From positions 9,672,064-9,736,063 of the forward strand of contig OW051468.1 in assembly GCA_932521025.1 (NCBI GenBank): a DNA stretch of 64,000 nucleotides, written 5' to 3'. The notes below the pieces were generated by a model. It saw only the letters and a list, made by a program, of their open reading frames with translations, was not told where the DNA came from and ran no database searches. Below are positions 11,245 through 20,405 of the stretch, piece by piece; within the stretch, counting starts at the first letter, position 1, and every line of letters begins with the position of its first letter. The translations under genes were made by a program, and so were the position numbers. The stretch comes from Oscheius onirici. Its lineage: Eukaryota > Nematoda > Chromadorea > Rhabditida > Rhabditidae.

Positions 11245-11615
11245 CTGTTAATCGGATTCGGCTTTGCCTCCCATTAGTGCAGAACACACCGAGCATAAAA
11301 TCGCGCGCAGCGCGCGCCAGAAGTATTTTCAGGGTTCGGGACCCACTCCATCGGATTAAGCGTGCCTAGAGCCTTATTATCAAGTCGATAGCTCAACAAA
11401 TTAAAGAGTTAGACAAAGTTCTGGTTTTCCAAAACGTCCGCCGTCCGCGGTTGTGCGCGATTTGCGGGCTCATTTTTGCGAATTTTTCTCTGAAATTTTG
11501 GATAGAGCTATAACTAAGTCTATCTCAGAGGGGTATCTTTTAGAATTTTGATTTTCGGCCTGGATCACACCTCTACGCCCTGCATTTTTGGACAGAAATT
11601 TTTTCATCGAAAAAG

Positions 11616-11685
11616 TTGGTGTATTGTTAAGGGTCGCCACTCCACCCACACGACCCGGGTTCGATCCCGCCCTTCTGCAAACCTT
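11616..11685 (+). repeat. tRNA-like relic
   Basis: The segment contains ggtgtattgttaaggg, which resembles a pol III A box, and cgacccgggttcgatcccg, which resembles a T-arm and B box, spaced about as in a tRNA. The acceptor stem does not close and the anticodon arm is poor. I read it as a tRNA pseudogene or tRNA-derived SINE head, not a working tRNA. Confidence 0.35.
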
Positions 11686-12093
11686 TTTACTAAATTGTTT
11701 TGAGCAGGAATTGACTTTAGATACGCCCTGCCAAACTTTTTGTGATCGCATTCGATCGTTCCCCACCATCAGGCAAAGGCGCAAGACAGTTATTCTGAGT
11801 TTACTCTTTGTTCACATGGCAAAGCCCGATACTTTTAGGAACGAGGGAGTATGATAGTTTTCTACTTCTATTCTGGCCCTGTGAAATTGGAAAGGTAGTG
11901 GAAAATATCCGATCCTTTCTTGGACATCGGTGCTTAGCAGCTCGACTCGGCTAAGCTCTGACCGGTCTGGTCACGATCTGGAGTCGGTGCAAAAATGAAT
12001 TGGACCGTGCCGAAAACGATTGTTCACACTTTTTGCTTGTGTATAGGGAACCACTATTCGTAAATTCCATGAATTTTGACAAAAAGTGAACAA

Positions 12094-12576
12094 TCTGGAT
12101 TTGTGAAAAAGTGGATCCTTTGAGAAAAAAGGGATTTGTCTCTGCCCTGTGTTTTTAGGAGACCGGACAAAAAGGGAACAGTATAAAGTGGATTGTAAGG
12201 ACTCAACAAAAAGTGAACAATATTGCCCACAAAGGTCAAATCCACGTCTTTCCTCAGTGAGCCAGACCTCTTATCTTTAAGAATCAGAGATATTTTAATG
12301 TTCAGACTAAATGACTATGATGATATTAAGAAGAGTCGTGTTGTATCAGAGCTTATTTCATTGAACTCCGATGTAATCTCCTGAACCTTTTGTATTCAGA
12401 AAGTTTTGAACTAAAATGTGTACTGGATATGAGGCCAGCTTCGTCACAGTCACTCGACTAAAATATGGACTAAAAACTCTCCCTTACAATCCTTACAATC
12501 CACTTTGTATTGTTCCCTTTTTGTCCGGTTTCCTAAAAACACAGGGCAGAGACAAATCCCTTTTTCACAAATCCAG
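12094..12576. repeat. Long inverted repeat, arms about 100 bp
   Basis: Arm 1 (12094-12205) reads ctggatttgtgaaaaag, then ggatttgtctctgccctgtg and tttttagga..ccggacaaaaaggg. Arm 2 (12481-12576) is its inverted complement. Arm 1 carries a small internal duplication. The roughly 275-bp spacer has no supported gene. It is probably a fold-back element. Confidence 0.7.
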
Positions 12577-13144
12577 TTAAGACTCGGTTTAGCTTTGGGG
12601 TTCTTGTACAAGTTTGGATTGCCTCACGTCATTTTGTATTTTGGCTATTGTGGGATCAAATTTACTTGAAGATACTTTAACATATACTAAACCAAGTCCC
12701 AGATTTATTTGATTATCTGTACAGTCACGATCTCATCGGAAAAGACTTTGAAAAACTGATTTTTTTGCTGTCCATTGGATAAAAAAGGATAGTGACTATG
12801 GCACCAAAAGACCGCAAACCCGGCATGTGACTCGACCAGTATGACCAGTATGATGAATTGTTCCAGCGCGGAAGCTTGTGTCTATTTGTCCACAAAACAC
12901 ACACAGCACGCATTTCATTGATAAAATCTCGAATATTATGTGTAGGAAGTGAATTGGCTGGGATATACAGGAAGAGAGAGAGAGGAGAAATGACACGGTA
13001 TGTTCATTTTTGGAACATCGAGTTAGGAAGAGAATAGAGGGAAGAACATCACAGGCAATTGACTGAGTGGGGGCAAAGATACATATCACACGGAACATGA
13101 GGGAACTATAACTGAAATGACCAGTTTATCGGAGAGAGAGAATG

Positions 13145-14145
13145 CTATCGGAAGTGGTAGCCTAGGGGCTGGTTGTAGAAAATGTAGCGGAATAAACTGT
13201 GGACGTGATATGCTCCCGGAATGAAAAACAAGAAGCCTGCGAAGAGAAAGACATAGCCGTTCTCGCCTGGAGCACTATTATGTTGAAAACTTTGAAATGA
13301 TACCTTGCGTTTTGACGATTTCTAATACGCCTAGGATAAGAATCACAATTCCGGCGATCGTCAAAGCAAAAGAACCGAGAATCACTTTCAGATTCCGTCG
13401 GATTTGCGGGTCGTTACAGAGGCCTCTGAAAGAGTCAAAGTAGATAGATACCGTATTTCTTCTAACAGAAGCACCCCTGTACGCAATTACGTACGCATTT
13501 TTTCGGGTTGATGAAAATTTTCCCCAACTTACCGACTATTTTTCCCATACATCTCAGCTACCAAGGAAAAATATAATATTAATTGAAAAATAAAGTCTTC
13601 ACCCCGAAAACAAAGCATACGTAGTTGCGTACAGGGGTGTTTCTATTAGAGCTTTTACGGTTTTTTTCATTTGTCATCGCCCCGGTCAAAGTTCATTTTG
13701 GTCAAAAGATTGCGTTTACAAAGTCATGAAACTTGCTCAGAGGATGTAAGGAGGGAAGAGTTGAGATTCCTGAAAGCGATAGTGTTCAAAAAGGATTCAC
13801 AAATCGTCGAACTTCCAGGTAACCTAATGACTCATTTTATCACACTTTTCGCTAATTTCTCTCAAAAGTACTCACTTTGCCTTGTTTTCCTGCGGTCGTC
13901 CCGGCTCGTAAATAGGCGGCGGACTCGCACCTGGATAGACTCCCTAAATCTATATTTGTAACATCGCTGAACAGTAGCTGGGTTACCTGGGAGATGGTCG
14001 GGGAGTGAGGACAGCGCTCTACGTCCTCATCCTCACAGCCAGAGTCGGGGATGATCAACTGTAAAGAGCATTGTAAGGATGAGGGGAAATGACTCACATG
14101 CTGTCCCTGAGAAATATTCCGCTGATGTCCGGGCAGACTGGGCAT
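13145..14145 (-). CDS. TMEM134/TMEM230-like (DUF872) two-helix membrane protein
   Basis: The two last exons are clear (13425-13304 and 13266-13145). They encode NDPQIRRNLKVILGSFALT, helix 1 (IAGIVILILGVLEIV), a loop, helix 2 (GYVFLFAGFLFFIPGAYHV) and the tail FYNQPLGYHFR. The FxPGxYHV signature and the short tail match the DUF872 family, closest to TMEM134. Upstream exons begin with ATG at 14145, directly after a tttcag acceptor (14145-14098, then from 14058). They encode a soluble, acidic N-terminal part (DSGCEDEDVERCPHSP). The junction between the N-terminal part and the helices is not resolved: simple splicing does not keep phase, so one small exon is missing from my model. MITE copy 2 lies in that intron. 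Confidence 0.65.
13449..13661. mobile_element. MITE, GCACCCCTGTACGCAATTACG family, copy 2
   Basis: The block starts taccgtatttcttcta and runs through gcacccctgtacgcaatt. It ends gtacaggggtgtttctatta and gagcttttacggt. It lies in an intron of the TMEM134-like gene. Confidence 0.85.
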
Positions 14146-16325
14146 GACCTGAAAATAAGAGAAAGGTATTGAGAGATCTAGAATATTCAAAGCGCCGTCC
14201 ATAGGTTCAGGCGACAGGCGGAAATGGAAGCTTTGACAAATGTGGTCTCACGACGAGAATTGATGAGAAAGTGGTAAAGAAACGGGGTGTTGATTATAGA
14301 AGATTATCGCTCGTAAAGGATCGTAAAAGTGCAATGTTTGCGCCAACTTTCCATCCGCGGGGTTCAGGGGCGACAGTTGACTCTTGGCAAGCGTTCAAAA
14401 GAACCGCTTCGCGTGACGCGACGCGTCCCTCAGCTGATTGAGGTAGTCCCGGAGGCTTCGTAAAAAGGTACAAAACGAGGATCCGAAGATTGCGAAGGTG
14501 CTACTGTGTGGAATGTTGGAATCTACGGACAGAACTCTTGTGAAACCGATGCGCGATGGCACTGATAAGAGTCAAACGGGATATTTTCTTGGCGGGGAGA
14601 GAGAAAAAATTAAACCAAAGCTCTGTTAGGTTGCTCTTTTTATGAGCAAACAGTTAGAATAAAATATCAGCTCATTTTTGGATTCTCCCATCGAGTTGTA
14701 AGTTATCGTAAATAGAAAACAGAGAGGAGAGTGCATCGGTACAGTTGTCCTTTCAGAAAATGGTCAACAGTATATGTTTTGGCAAAAGGGAGAGTTGCAA
14801 AATACCAAAAGTCTCGATTGCGTCTCTCTCTCTCTCAAAAGCGAGATTCAATAGTCATAAAGAGACTTTACAGCCGTCGAAGCCGGGTCGATGATGTTGA
14901 TTTGTCGTGCTCTTAAATTCACTCTCGGATGAAAACTAGTTGAGAGAGAGAATGAGACGATGAGTCAGGAGGAGAGGAGGAATTCGGACAAAACGGAAGA
15001 GTGCGCGCGTGATCAAGGGAAAGTGTAAATGGCGGAAATGAAGAGAAATGTCTCCTGGAAGGAGTTTGTGGTGAGGACAAACAACAACTTGAGGGCAAAC
15101 AGTAGAGAGGATGCTTTTCTCCCTCACGGCCCAGCTCACAATAGGATGGAAATTACCGGCGGAACGGGGTAACCTGGAACTACCAAACAGACCGCGACTA
15201 ATACTGCAAACTGCAAACTGAATAGACTCACAAAAGACAGTTACAAGCTATTTTGCAATTAACTTTTCCAGAAATAGCCCGACAACAAGTTACTTCAGGA
15301 TGGCCGGTTATTTTTGGAGTGTTATGATTTAGCGAAGCTTTACATTCCTGCTTATTATTACAGTAGACCAGTTACAAAACAACAAGAACGAAAATAGCGA
15401 TCACAATCGTGCGCAGTACCTCTTTCTCGAAGATGTATCAAAAGGTTCCGGTGAAAGGGCGCAGGGACTAAACATCCCCGGGGATGTTCTCACAAAAATT
15501 TCGGAAAGATTCAGCAGAAATGGGTTTCATCAACTCATTTCCTTTCCTTTCTTTTTTTCGCGGTGTTTTGGCACGATCTGTTTTATGGTCTGTTCAAAAA
15601 GAAGAGGGATTACCATAAGATTTTAGCTCTTCCCTTCGAGACCCACTTAGCGTGCAAAAGTTGGATACTCAGCCAACAATTTTGAAAGATAGCGAACTTT
15701 GGAATTTGTTGGCTGAGTATCCAATGTTTGTGTGCTTAGTGGGTCTCGAAGGAAAGAGCTAAAATCTTACGGTAATCCCTCTTCTTTTTAAACAGACCAT
15801 ATTTTTGCCTCTGTCCATTCAGTTTCATAGCAGTACATTAAAGAGATTCTAAACTCTGTACAGAACCTGTCAAGACGATTCCAAAATCATATTATGAAGT
15901 GCTGGTCAACCAGTTAGTCGCCTTTTACCCTGCCCATACCTTCGTTGGCACACAATAACAGTCTCTTTACAGCAGTTGCTTAGCGGCCATTTGACACCGC
16001 TCGTTTCTGTTCTCGCTGCGTTTTCTTAACATTTTTATTCAGCACAAGAGTTTTCTGAAGAAAATCATGCTCAATCGATAGCATCCGGGGAGACAGGTGG
16101 TTATTTGCTACTTGTCCGACAAGTTTTTGGCATTCAGGGCCGTCATTCCCTTTTCAATTCGTCTTTATCACATTAGTGTATCCTCTCCCCTTTGAACCAA
16201 GAATGTATTGGGAAAAGCGTTCAAGGCTGTCAGGCAAACGGCATCTGTCTCTTGACCGCTGTTCCACCCGCAGTTTTTTTTATATTGATAACTCTTAACA
16301 GATCAGAAACCTATTTAGAGAGTGG
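14146..16325. other. Gene-free stretch with one MITE
   Basis: Apart from the element at 15584-15801, no supported gene or RNA was seen. The 16000-16325 part should contain the promoter of the galectin gene. Confidence 0.4.
15584..15801. mobile_element. MITE, TATGGTCTGTTCAAAAAGAAG family, copy 1
   Basis: This is a near-perfect palindrome of 218 bp. It starts tatggtctgttcaaaaag, passes through cgagacccacttag and ttggatactcagccaaca, and mirrors back to aaacagaccata. A diverged copy lies at 25881-26095. A shorter relative with the same core (ttggatactcagcc) is at 21071-21260. Confidence 0.85.
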
Positions 16326-17790
16326 ATGGCTTCCTTTCTGCGAAAACTTTTCTCAAACAAGAAGAAGAAGATCACTAGAAAGGATTCCATCACTGGAAGG
16401 AACAAGACCTTCTCCTCGCCCTATTTGTCAAGACTGGAGGGCAACCAACTCCAGCCAGGACAGTCTCTAATTGTTAGGGGATTCGTCACAGGCATGTCGT
16501 CTCACTTTTTTTGCACACAACATCAAGATTCAGGGAATGCCGATGAATTTTTGATCGAGTTGACTTCCGGACCGAGAGTCGAAAAAGAGAATGAGAATGA
16601 CGAGTTGGACAATCGGCTGCTCACTATTCGTGTGGACGTCCCCAAGAGAAAGGTCTTCTTCAACGCCTGTCTCAGTGGCGAGTGGGGAAAGTAAGTATTT
16701 TATAGAGTTAGGGACTTTTCTTAGAAAAAATTGTTCTAGAATATTCTAGAACGAATTTTTCGTGAATCATTCTTTCGGCTGTTTTTGTACATTTTTGACA
16801 CTTCGTTATACGTTTCTGGTGTAGTTTTACACGCTGAGTCGATTGAACATAACGAAAAATCAAGAAAATTAGTGGAACACGCTGAAAAATGCAAAAATAG
16901 GATTTGAGCAGATGGGTCTCGACACGAACTATACTGTAATTATTCTAAGAAAAGTCCCTAACCCATTTTATATGATGTTGGTACAATGGAATGGTCTTGC
17001 CAAATCATCTCTTCTACTATCTTTTGATTACAATTGCCTGTGGCTGAGCCGAAAAAACATTGAAAGTGTTCAGAGAAGCCTCCGTCAGACATACTTGGAG
17101 AAAAGGAGACGAGTTTGACATCAGGATTCGATGTTGTGAAGATGCTTTCCTTGTAAGCAAGTATTCACTTTAAAAAAAACTTTGCTTTCAGATATTCTTG
17201 GACCATAAACTCGTAGCAAAGTTTGCTTACTATGTTCCAATGTCGAACATTTCTCATATCTACGTCAATGGTGACCTCGAAATGTGGCTCGTCTCCTGGG
17301 AGGGAAAGTTTTATGTAAGGCACGCATTTTCATCCTGCAATATTCTTTTTTCAGACAATGCCGTACAATGCTGACATTCCGGGCAATTTTTACCCAGGAA
17401 GAAAGCTCTATCTCTCGGGGATAGTCCAAAAGACTGCGAAACAGTTTACAGTCGACTTTTTGGCTGGAAAAGACATTGCTCTACGAATTAATCCGAGACT
17501 GAAGGAAAAGGTCAGTGCTCAGATTAAAACCGAAGAGATTCTTCCAGAAAGTGGTAAGAAACAGCAGTGAGGCGGACAAGTGGGGAAATCCGGAAAATAC
17601 TCTCGACGTCTCTTTCCCATTCAAAAAGAAGAAAACCTTTGATCTGCTCGTTTTCTGTGAGGATAGCAGATTTTTGGTCTTTGTGGATGACGTCTTTATC
17701 TGCTCCTACGACCATCGTCTTCCCGTCAGGACCATCGATAGACTGTCCGTCGAGGGTGACATTGAGCTTCTGGGAGTTCATATCAAATGA
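16326..17790 (+). CDS. Tandem-repeat galectin with N-terminal basic extension
   Basis: Exons 16326-16690 (probably with a 42-nt GC-AG intron inside), 17074-17152, 17192-17314, 17355-17510 and 17548-17790 all keep phase. The first 30 residues are a lysine-rich extension (MASFLRKLFSNKKKKITRK). Galectin domain 1 has GQSLIVRGFVTG and DEFLIELTSGP, then LSGEWGKEASVRHTWRKGDEF. Domain 2 has GRKLYLSGIVQKTAKQFTVD, LRINPRLKEKKVVRNSS, W-G, and ends VEGDIELLGVHIK. Family knowledge: sugar contacts come from H-N-R, V-N and W-G-E-R. Domain 1 lacks the H-x-N-x-R set; domain 2 keeps N-P-R but has R for H. Sugar binding is therefore doubtful, at least in domain 1. The gene is convergent with the ACP-like gene, stops 6 bp apart. 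A MITE occupies the first large intron. Confidence 0.85.
16708..16961. mobile_element. MITE with 19-bp perfect TIR in galectin intron
   Basis: It begins ttagggacttttcttagaa and ends with the exact inverted complement ttctaagaaaagtccctaa. A TA target duplication, as left by Tc1/mariner-type transposases, fits both ends. The core (gttttacacgctgagtcgatt) is shared with the TTTGGTTGTACTGCAG family at 63.4 kb. That suggests related or nested elements. Confidence 0.85.
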
Positions 17791-17796
17791 ATAAAG

Positions 17797-18161
17797 TCAT
17801 TTATGCAAAAAGGCTAGTGTTGTCTTTTGAAGAAGTACGTTCGTGGCGAGGTTGAAGGACTGAATGAAAGAGACCATCTCTTCGAAGGTTTTGATGTCTC
17901 GGATGCTGTCGGCAGTGGCATCGATCTGGAACATGTTACGGTCAGAGACAGACAAGAGTAACAACCTCAAAGTCCCTGTTCAAGGCAGCAGCCAGAATTT
18001 TTAGAAAATGATCCGGATCCATTGGACGCTTCGGGCTCAGGACAAAGTCATTATCTATGCTCTCAGCTGGTATTTCTAGAATGTTTTCTAAGAGTCTGAA
18101 AATATTATGAACGAAAAGAAAGAAAGGAGAACCTTCGAAGTCGATCAGGAACCTCAGACAT
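17797..18161 (-). CDS. ACP-fold-like small protein B, no phosphopantetheine serine
   Basis: Three exons (18161-18133, 18095-17966, 17925-17797) keep phase and give 95 aa. The order of elements follows an acyl carrier protein. Helix I is RLRRLLENILEIPAESID, followed by the loop DFVLSPKRP, then MDPDHFLKILAAALNRDFE in place of helix II, an acidic D-A-T-A-D-S-I segment, and helix IV KTFEEMVSFIQSF. In true ACPs the start of helix II is D-S-L, whose serine carries phosphopantetheine; here it is D-P-D. So this looks like a carrier fold that cannot be charged. Fold assignment is by pattern only. A tail of about 20 residues follows the domain. It is tandem with the paralogue at 18359-18691 and convergent with the galectin gene. 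Confidence 0.65.
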
Positions 18162-18358
18162 TCTGGGAACCCTGCAAAATAGGTTAGAAGTTGATAGGAA
18201 GAAGTCATGGGAAAGAAATTGGTATTTTCCCCCAAAACGGAAGTGAGACTGATACAAATAGAACCTGTTTCTGCTGGGACAAAAAAAAGATGCCGGGGTT
18301 ATCATTGCGACACTCTAAGACGATCAACAAAAAGGATCATTGATTTATTTCCGCTTTA

Positions 18359-18691
18359 TCAACGAGACTCGACGAAAGAGGACAACTCCCCCAGTGTGGA
18401 GAAAGGACCAATGGTTTCGGCATCGGCTTCAACCTGTAGAAAGAATACTTGGATCAATTATAAAAAAAATTACTCCAAAGTGATAAGTCAAGGCTCCTGC
18501 CAGCATTTCGAGAAAGTATTCCTGATCGACATTTGGGGGATTGGTCAGGTCAAAATCACAGCTGATCTCCTCGAAAGGAACATTGGTGATGACGCTCACG
18601 AGCTGACGGAGCTTTCCCTCCACCTGAAAACTGTTATACTAGAAGAAAAGAGACTCACGGTGGTTTCGGTCAATTCGTCTTGAAGGCTCAT
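18359..18691 (-). CDS. ACP-fold-like small protein A, no phosphopantetheine serine
   Basis: Three phase-0 exons (18691-18659, 18623-18474, 18433-18359) encode 85 aa. Helix I is VEGKLRQLVSVITNVPFEEI, then DFDLTNPPN. The helix II equivalent is VDQEYFLEMLAGALTYHF, followed by VEADAETIGPF and STLGELSSFVESR. It is clearly paralogous to the gene at 17797-18161: same exon count, and the same D-x-x-x-F-L-x-x-L-A-x-A-L core. The D-S-L serine of ACPs is replaced by D-Q-E. Both genes are transcribed in the same direction with about 200 bp between them. A role as a dead carrier, as a structural subunit (as with the mitochondrial ACP in complexes) or as a binding decoy is possible; none is shown. Confidence 0.65.
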
Positions 18692-18786
18692 GGTGTTGTG
18701 TCGGAGAGTCGAATGGCGTCTTTACAGCACAGTAAAAGAACATAAACAGGTGGAAAGAGGACGACCAGCGAATGTTAAAATTTAGA

Positions 18787-19010
18787 TACCGTATTTCTTC
18801 TAATAGAAGCACCTCTGTACGCAATTACGTACGCATTTTTTTCGGGGTGAAGACATAATTTTTCAATTTACTTTTTATTTTTCCTTGGTAGCTGAGATGT
18901 CTACCTGTATGGGAATAATAGTCGGAAAGTTGGGAAAATTTTTCCTCAACCCGAAAAAAATGCGTACGTAATTGCGTACAGGGGTGCTTCTATTAGAGCT
19001 TTTACGGGTA
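18787..19010. mobile_element. MITE, GCACCCCTGTACGCAATTACG family, copy 3
   Basis: It starts taccgtatttcttctaatag and ends tattagagcttttacggg.a, with the same inner sequence as copy 1. It lies between the divergent starts of the ACP-like gene A and the first F-box-like gene, so it is in both promoters. Confidence 0.85.
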
Positions 19011-19203
19011 GTTTAACTTTCTTTTTTTCGACGGGATTACAACGTTAACAACAGTTCCCTCTGTTTATTTTAGCAATTGTGCGAAACAAGCGTGTCATCG
19101 AAAATACTCATTCAGAAACTTTTCCGATCCAATAAAAACTCTTCGGCGTCGCTTGTTCCTTTAAAAATTTAAGGAACTATTCCAGACCTTTAAAACAGCC
19201 ATC

Positions 19204-20321
19204 ATGGATAGTCGAATAAACTTAGTCGATCTCGACGAATACTGTATGCGTCAAATTGTTCGAAAAGTAAGTATTATTCCTCTTCCCATCAATTCTCCAG
19301 ATGTCCGAGCAGTCCGGTCCCAGAATCTATCGTAGCTGCAAGACGATGAAAAGGGAAATTGAACGGATCCGACCTCGTTGGGGCAACAGAGGAATTCGAC
19401 TTCTTTACCACTCGAAATTCCGGTCGTACGTCAAGAAATGTGTCGGCTCAGTAGAAGTTAATGGACTCCTGAAGCCTGACGATTTTATCGAATTCCATCG
19501 TATCAGATCTATCAATGTTGTAAGTATTTTTTCTTTTTTTAATGTTGGGAGTTTCTCTTAAATCCAGTCTCAGTCCAGCCTAAGGAAAAAGATACTGAGA
19601 GTGGAAATAATATACAAACTGAAAAGATGACATATTTTTAGGGTAATTGCAGCAGTGACTTTTTTGAAAAGGTCATCGTTCCCGATCTGGAGAAGCTGAA
19701 GGGATTAGAAAACCTGGAACTGGATGTGATGTCCGAAGAGAATCTGACAAGACTTTTGACCCTTTCTCGACCGACTACCATTCATTTTAGTGACTTTAAC
19801 TACAAAGGAGATGAGCACTACTTTCAGGTTCTTTTTAGACACAGCTTATCATAATTCTTCTGTAGAATATCCCAAATCTCTGCATCCGCGTCCACATGAA
19901 CAATGCCTCGTCCTACTGGAAGACTTCGAAGATTTTCAAGCTTGGCAAGAAGCGAAAAAGTATTTCTATTTCGTGTGATAGTTTTTATGAGGATCTTATC
20001 GTTCAATTTCTCGCGGTGAGTCAAAATTTTCAATTGAAATATCCTACAGAGATGGCTGAATGGTGACGATACAGGAAGTCTGGAAATGTTTTCCATCCAC
20101 AGTCGCGGTACATCTTCCCAGCCGGCAACGATTGAATCGATCATGAACAGAGTCGAACTTCAGGTACGTAACTTTTGATGAAAAATATACATTGAAATGT
20201 CTAGGATCTGATGAGCAGGTACGAAAAGACTCCGCAGAACGAGTATGTGATCGAGAGACAGGACAAACGCAGAATGGTCATTCAATTTGGACGAGATTTT
20301 CTGCAATTCAACTTGCAGTAG
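19204..20321 (+). CDS. F-box-like protein with FBA-type C-terminal region, paralogue 1
   Basis: Six phase-0 exons (19204-19266, 19301-19519, 19642-19827, 19866-20015, 20050-20163, 20205-20321) give 282 aa. The N-terminus (LVDLDEYCMRQIVRKMSEQ, then YRSCKTMKREIERIRPRW) resembles a diverged F-box. The C-terminal region has YEDLIVQFLARWLNGDDTGS followed by LEMFSIHS. This matches the FBA_2 pattern of nematode F-box proteins (roughly FLKxWIxGSxPRLEYLxI). Such proteins are thought to be substrate receptors of SCF ubiquitin ligases and are greatly expanded in nematodes. It is a tandem neighbour of the gene at 20406. Confidence 0.7.
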
Positions 20322-20405
20322 ACTTACCCGTATTATTTCATGTAAATTAAACCCGTCCTATGACAATTTTAACTCATAAACATATTCTGGTTTCCGTAGC
20401 TGATC

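Noticed and set aside
16912-17118. An open frame across the galectin intron
   Set aside because: It begins inside a MITE and overlaps a galectin exon in the wrong frame.
18207-18683. A 158-aa plus-strand frame
   Set aside because: It is antisense to the ACP-like gene A, whose three exons join in phase with a coherent protein.
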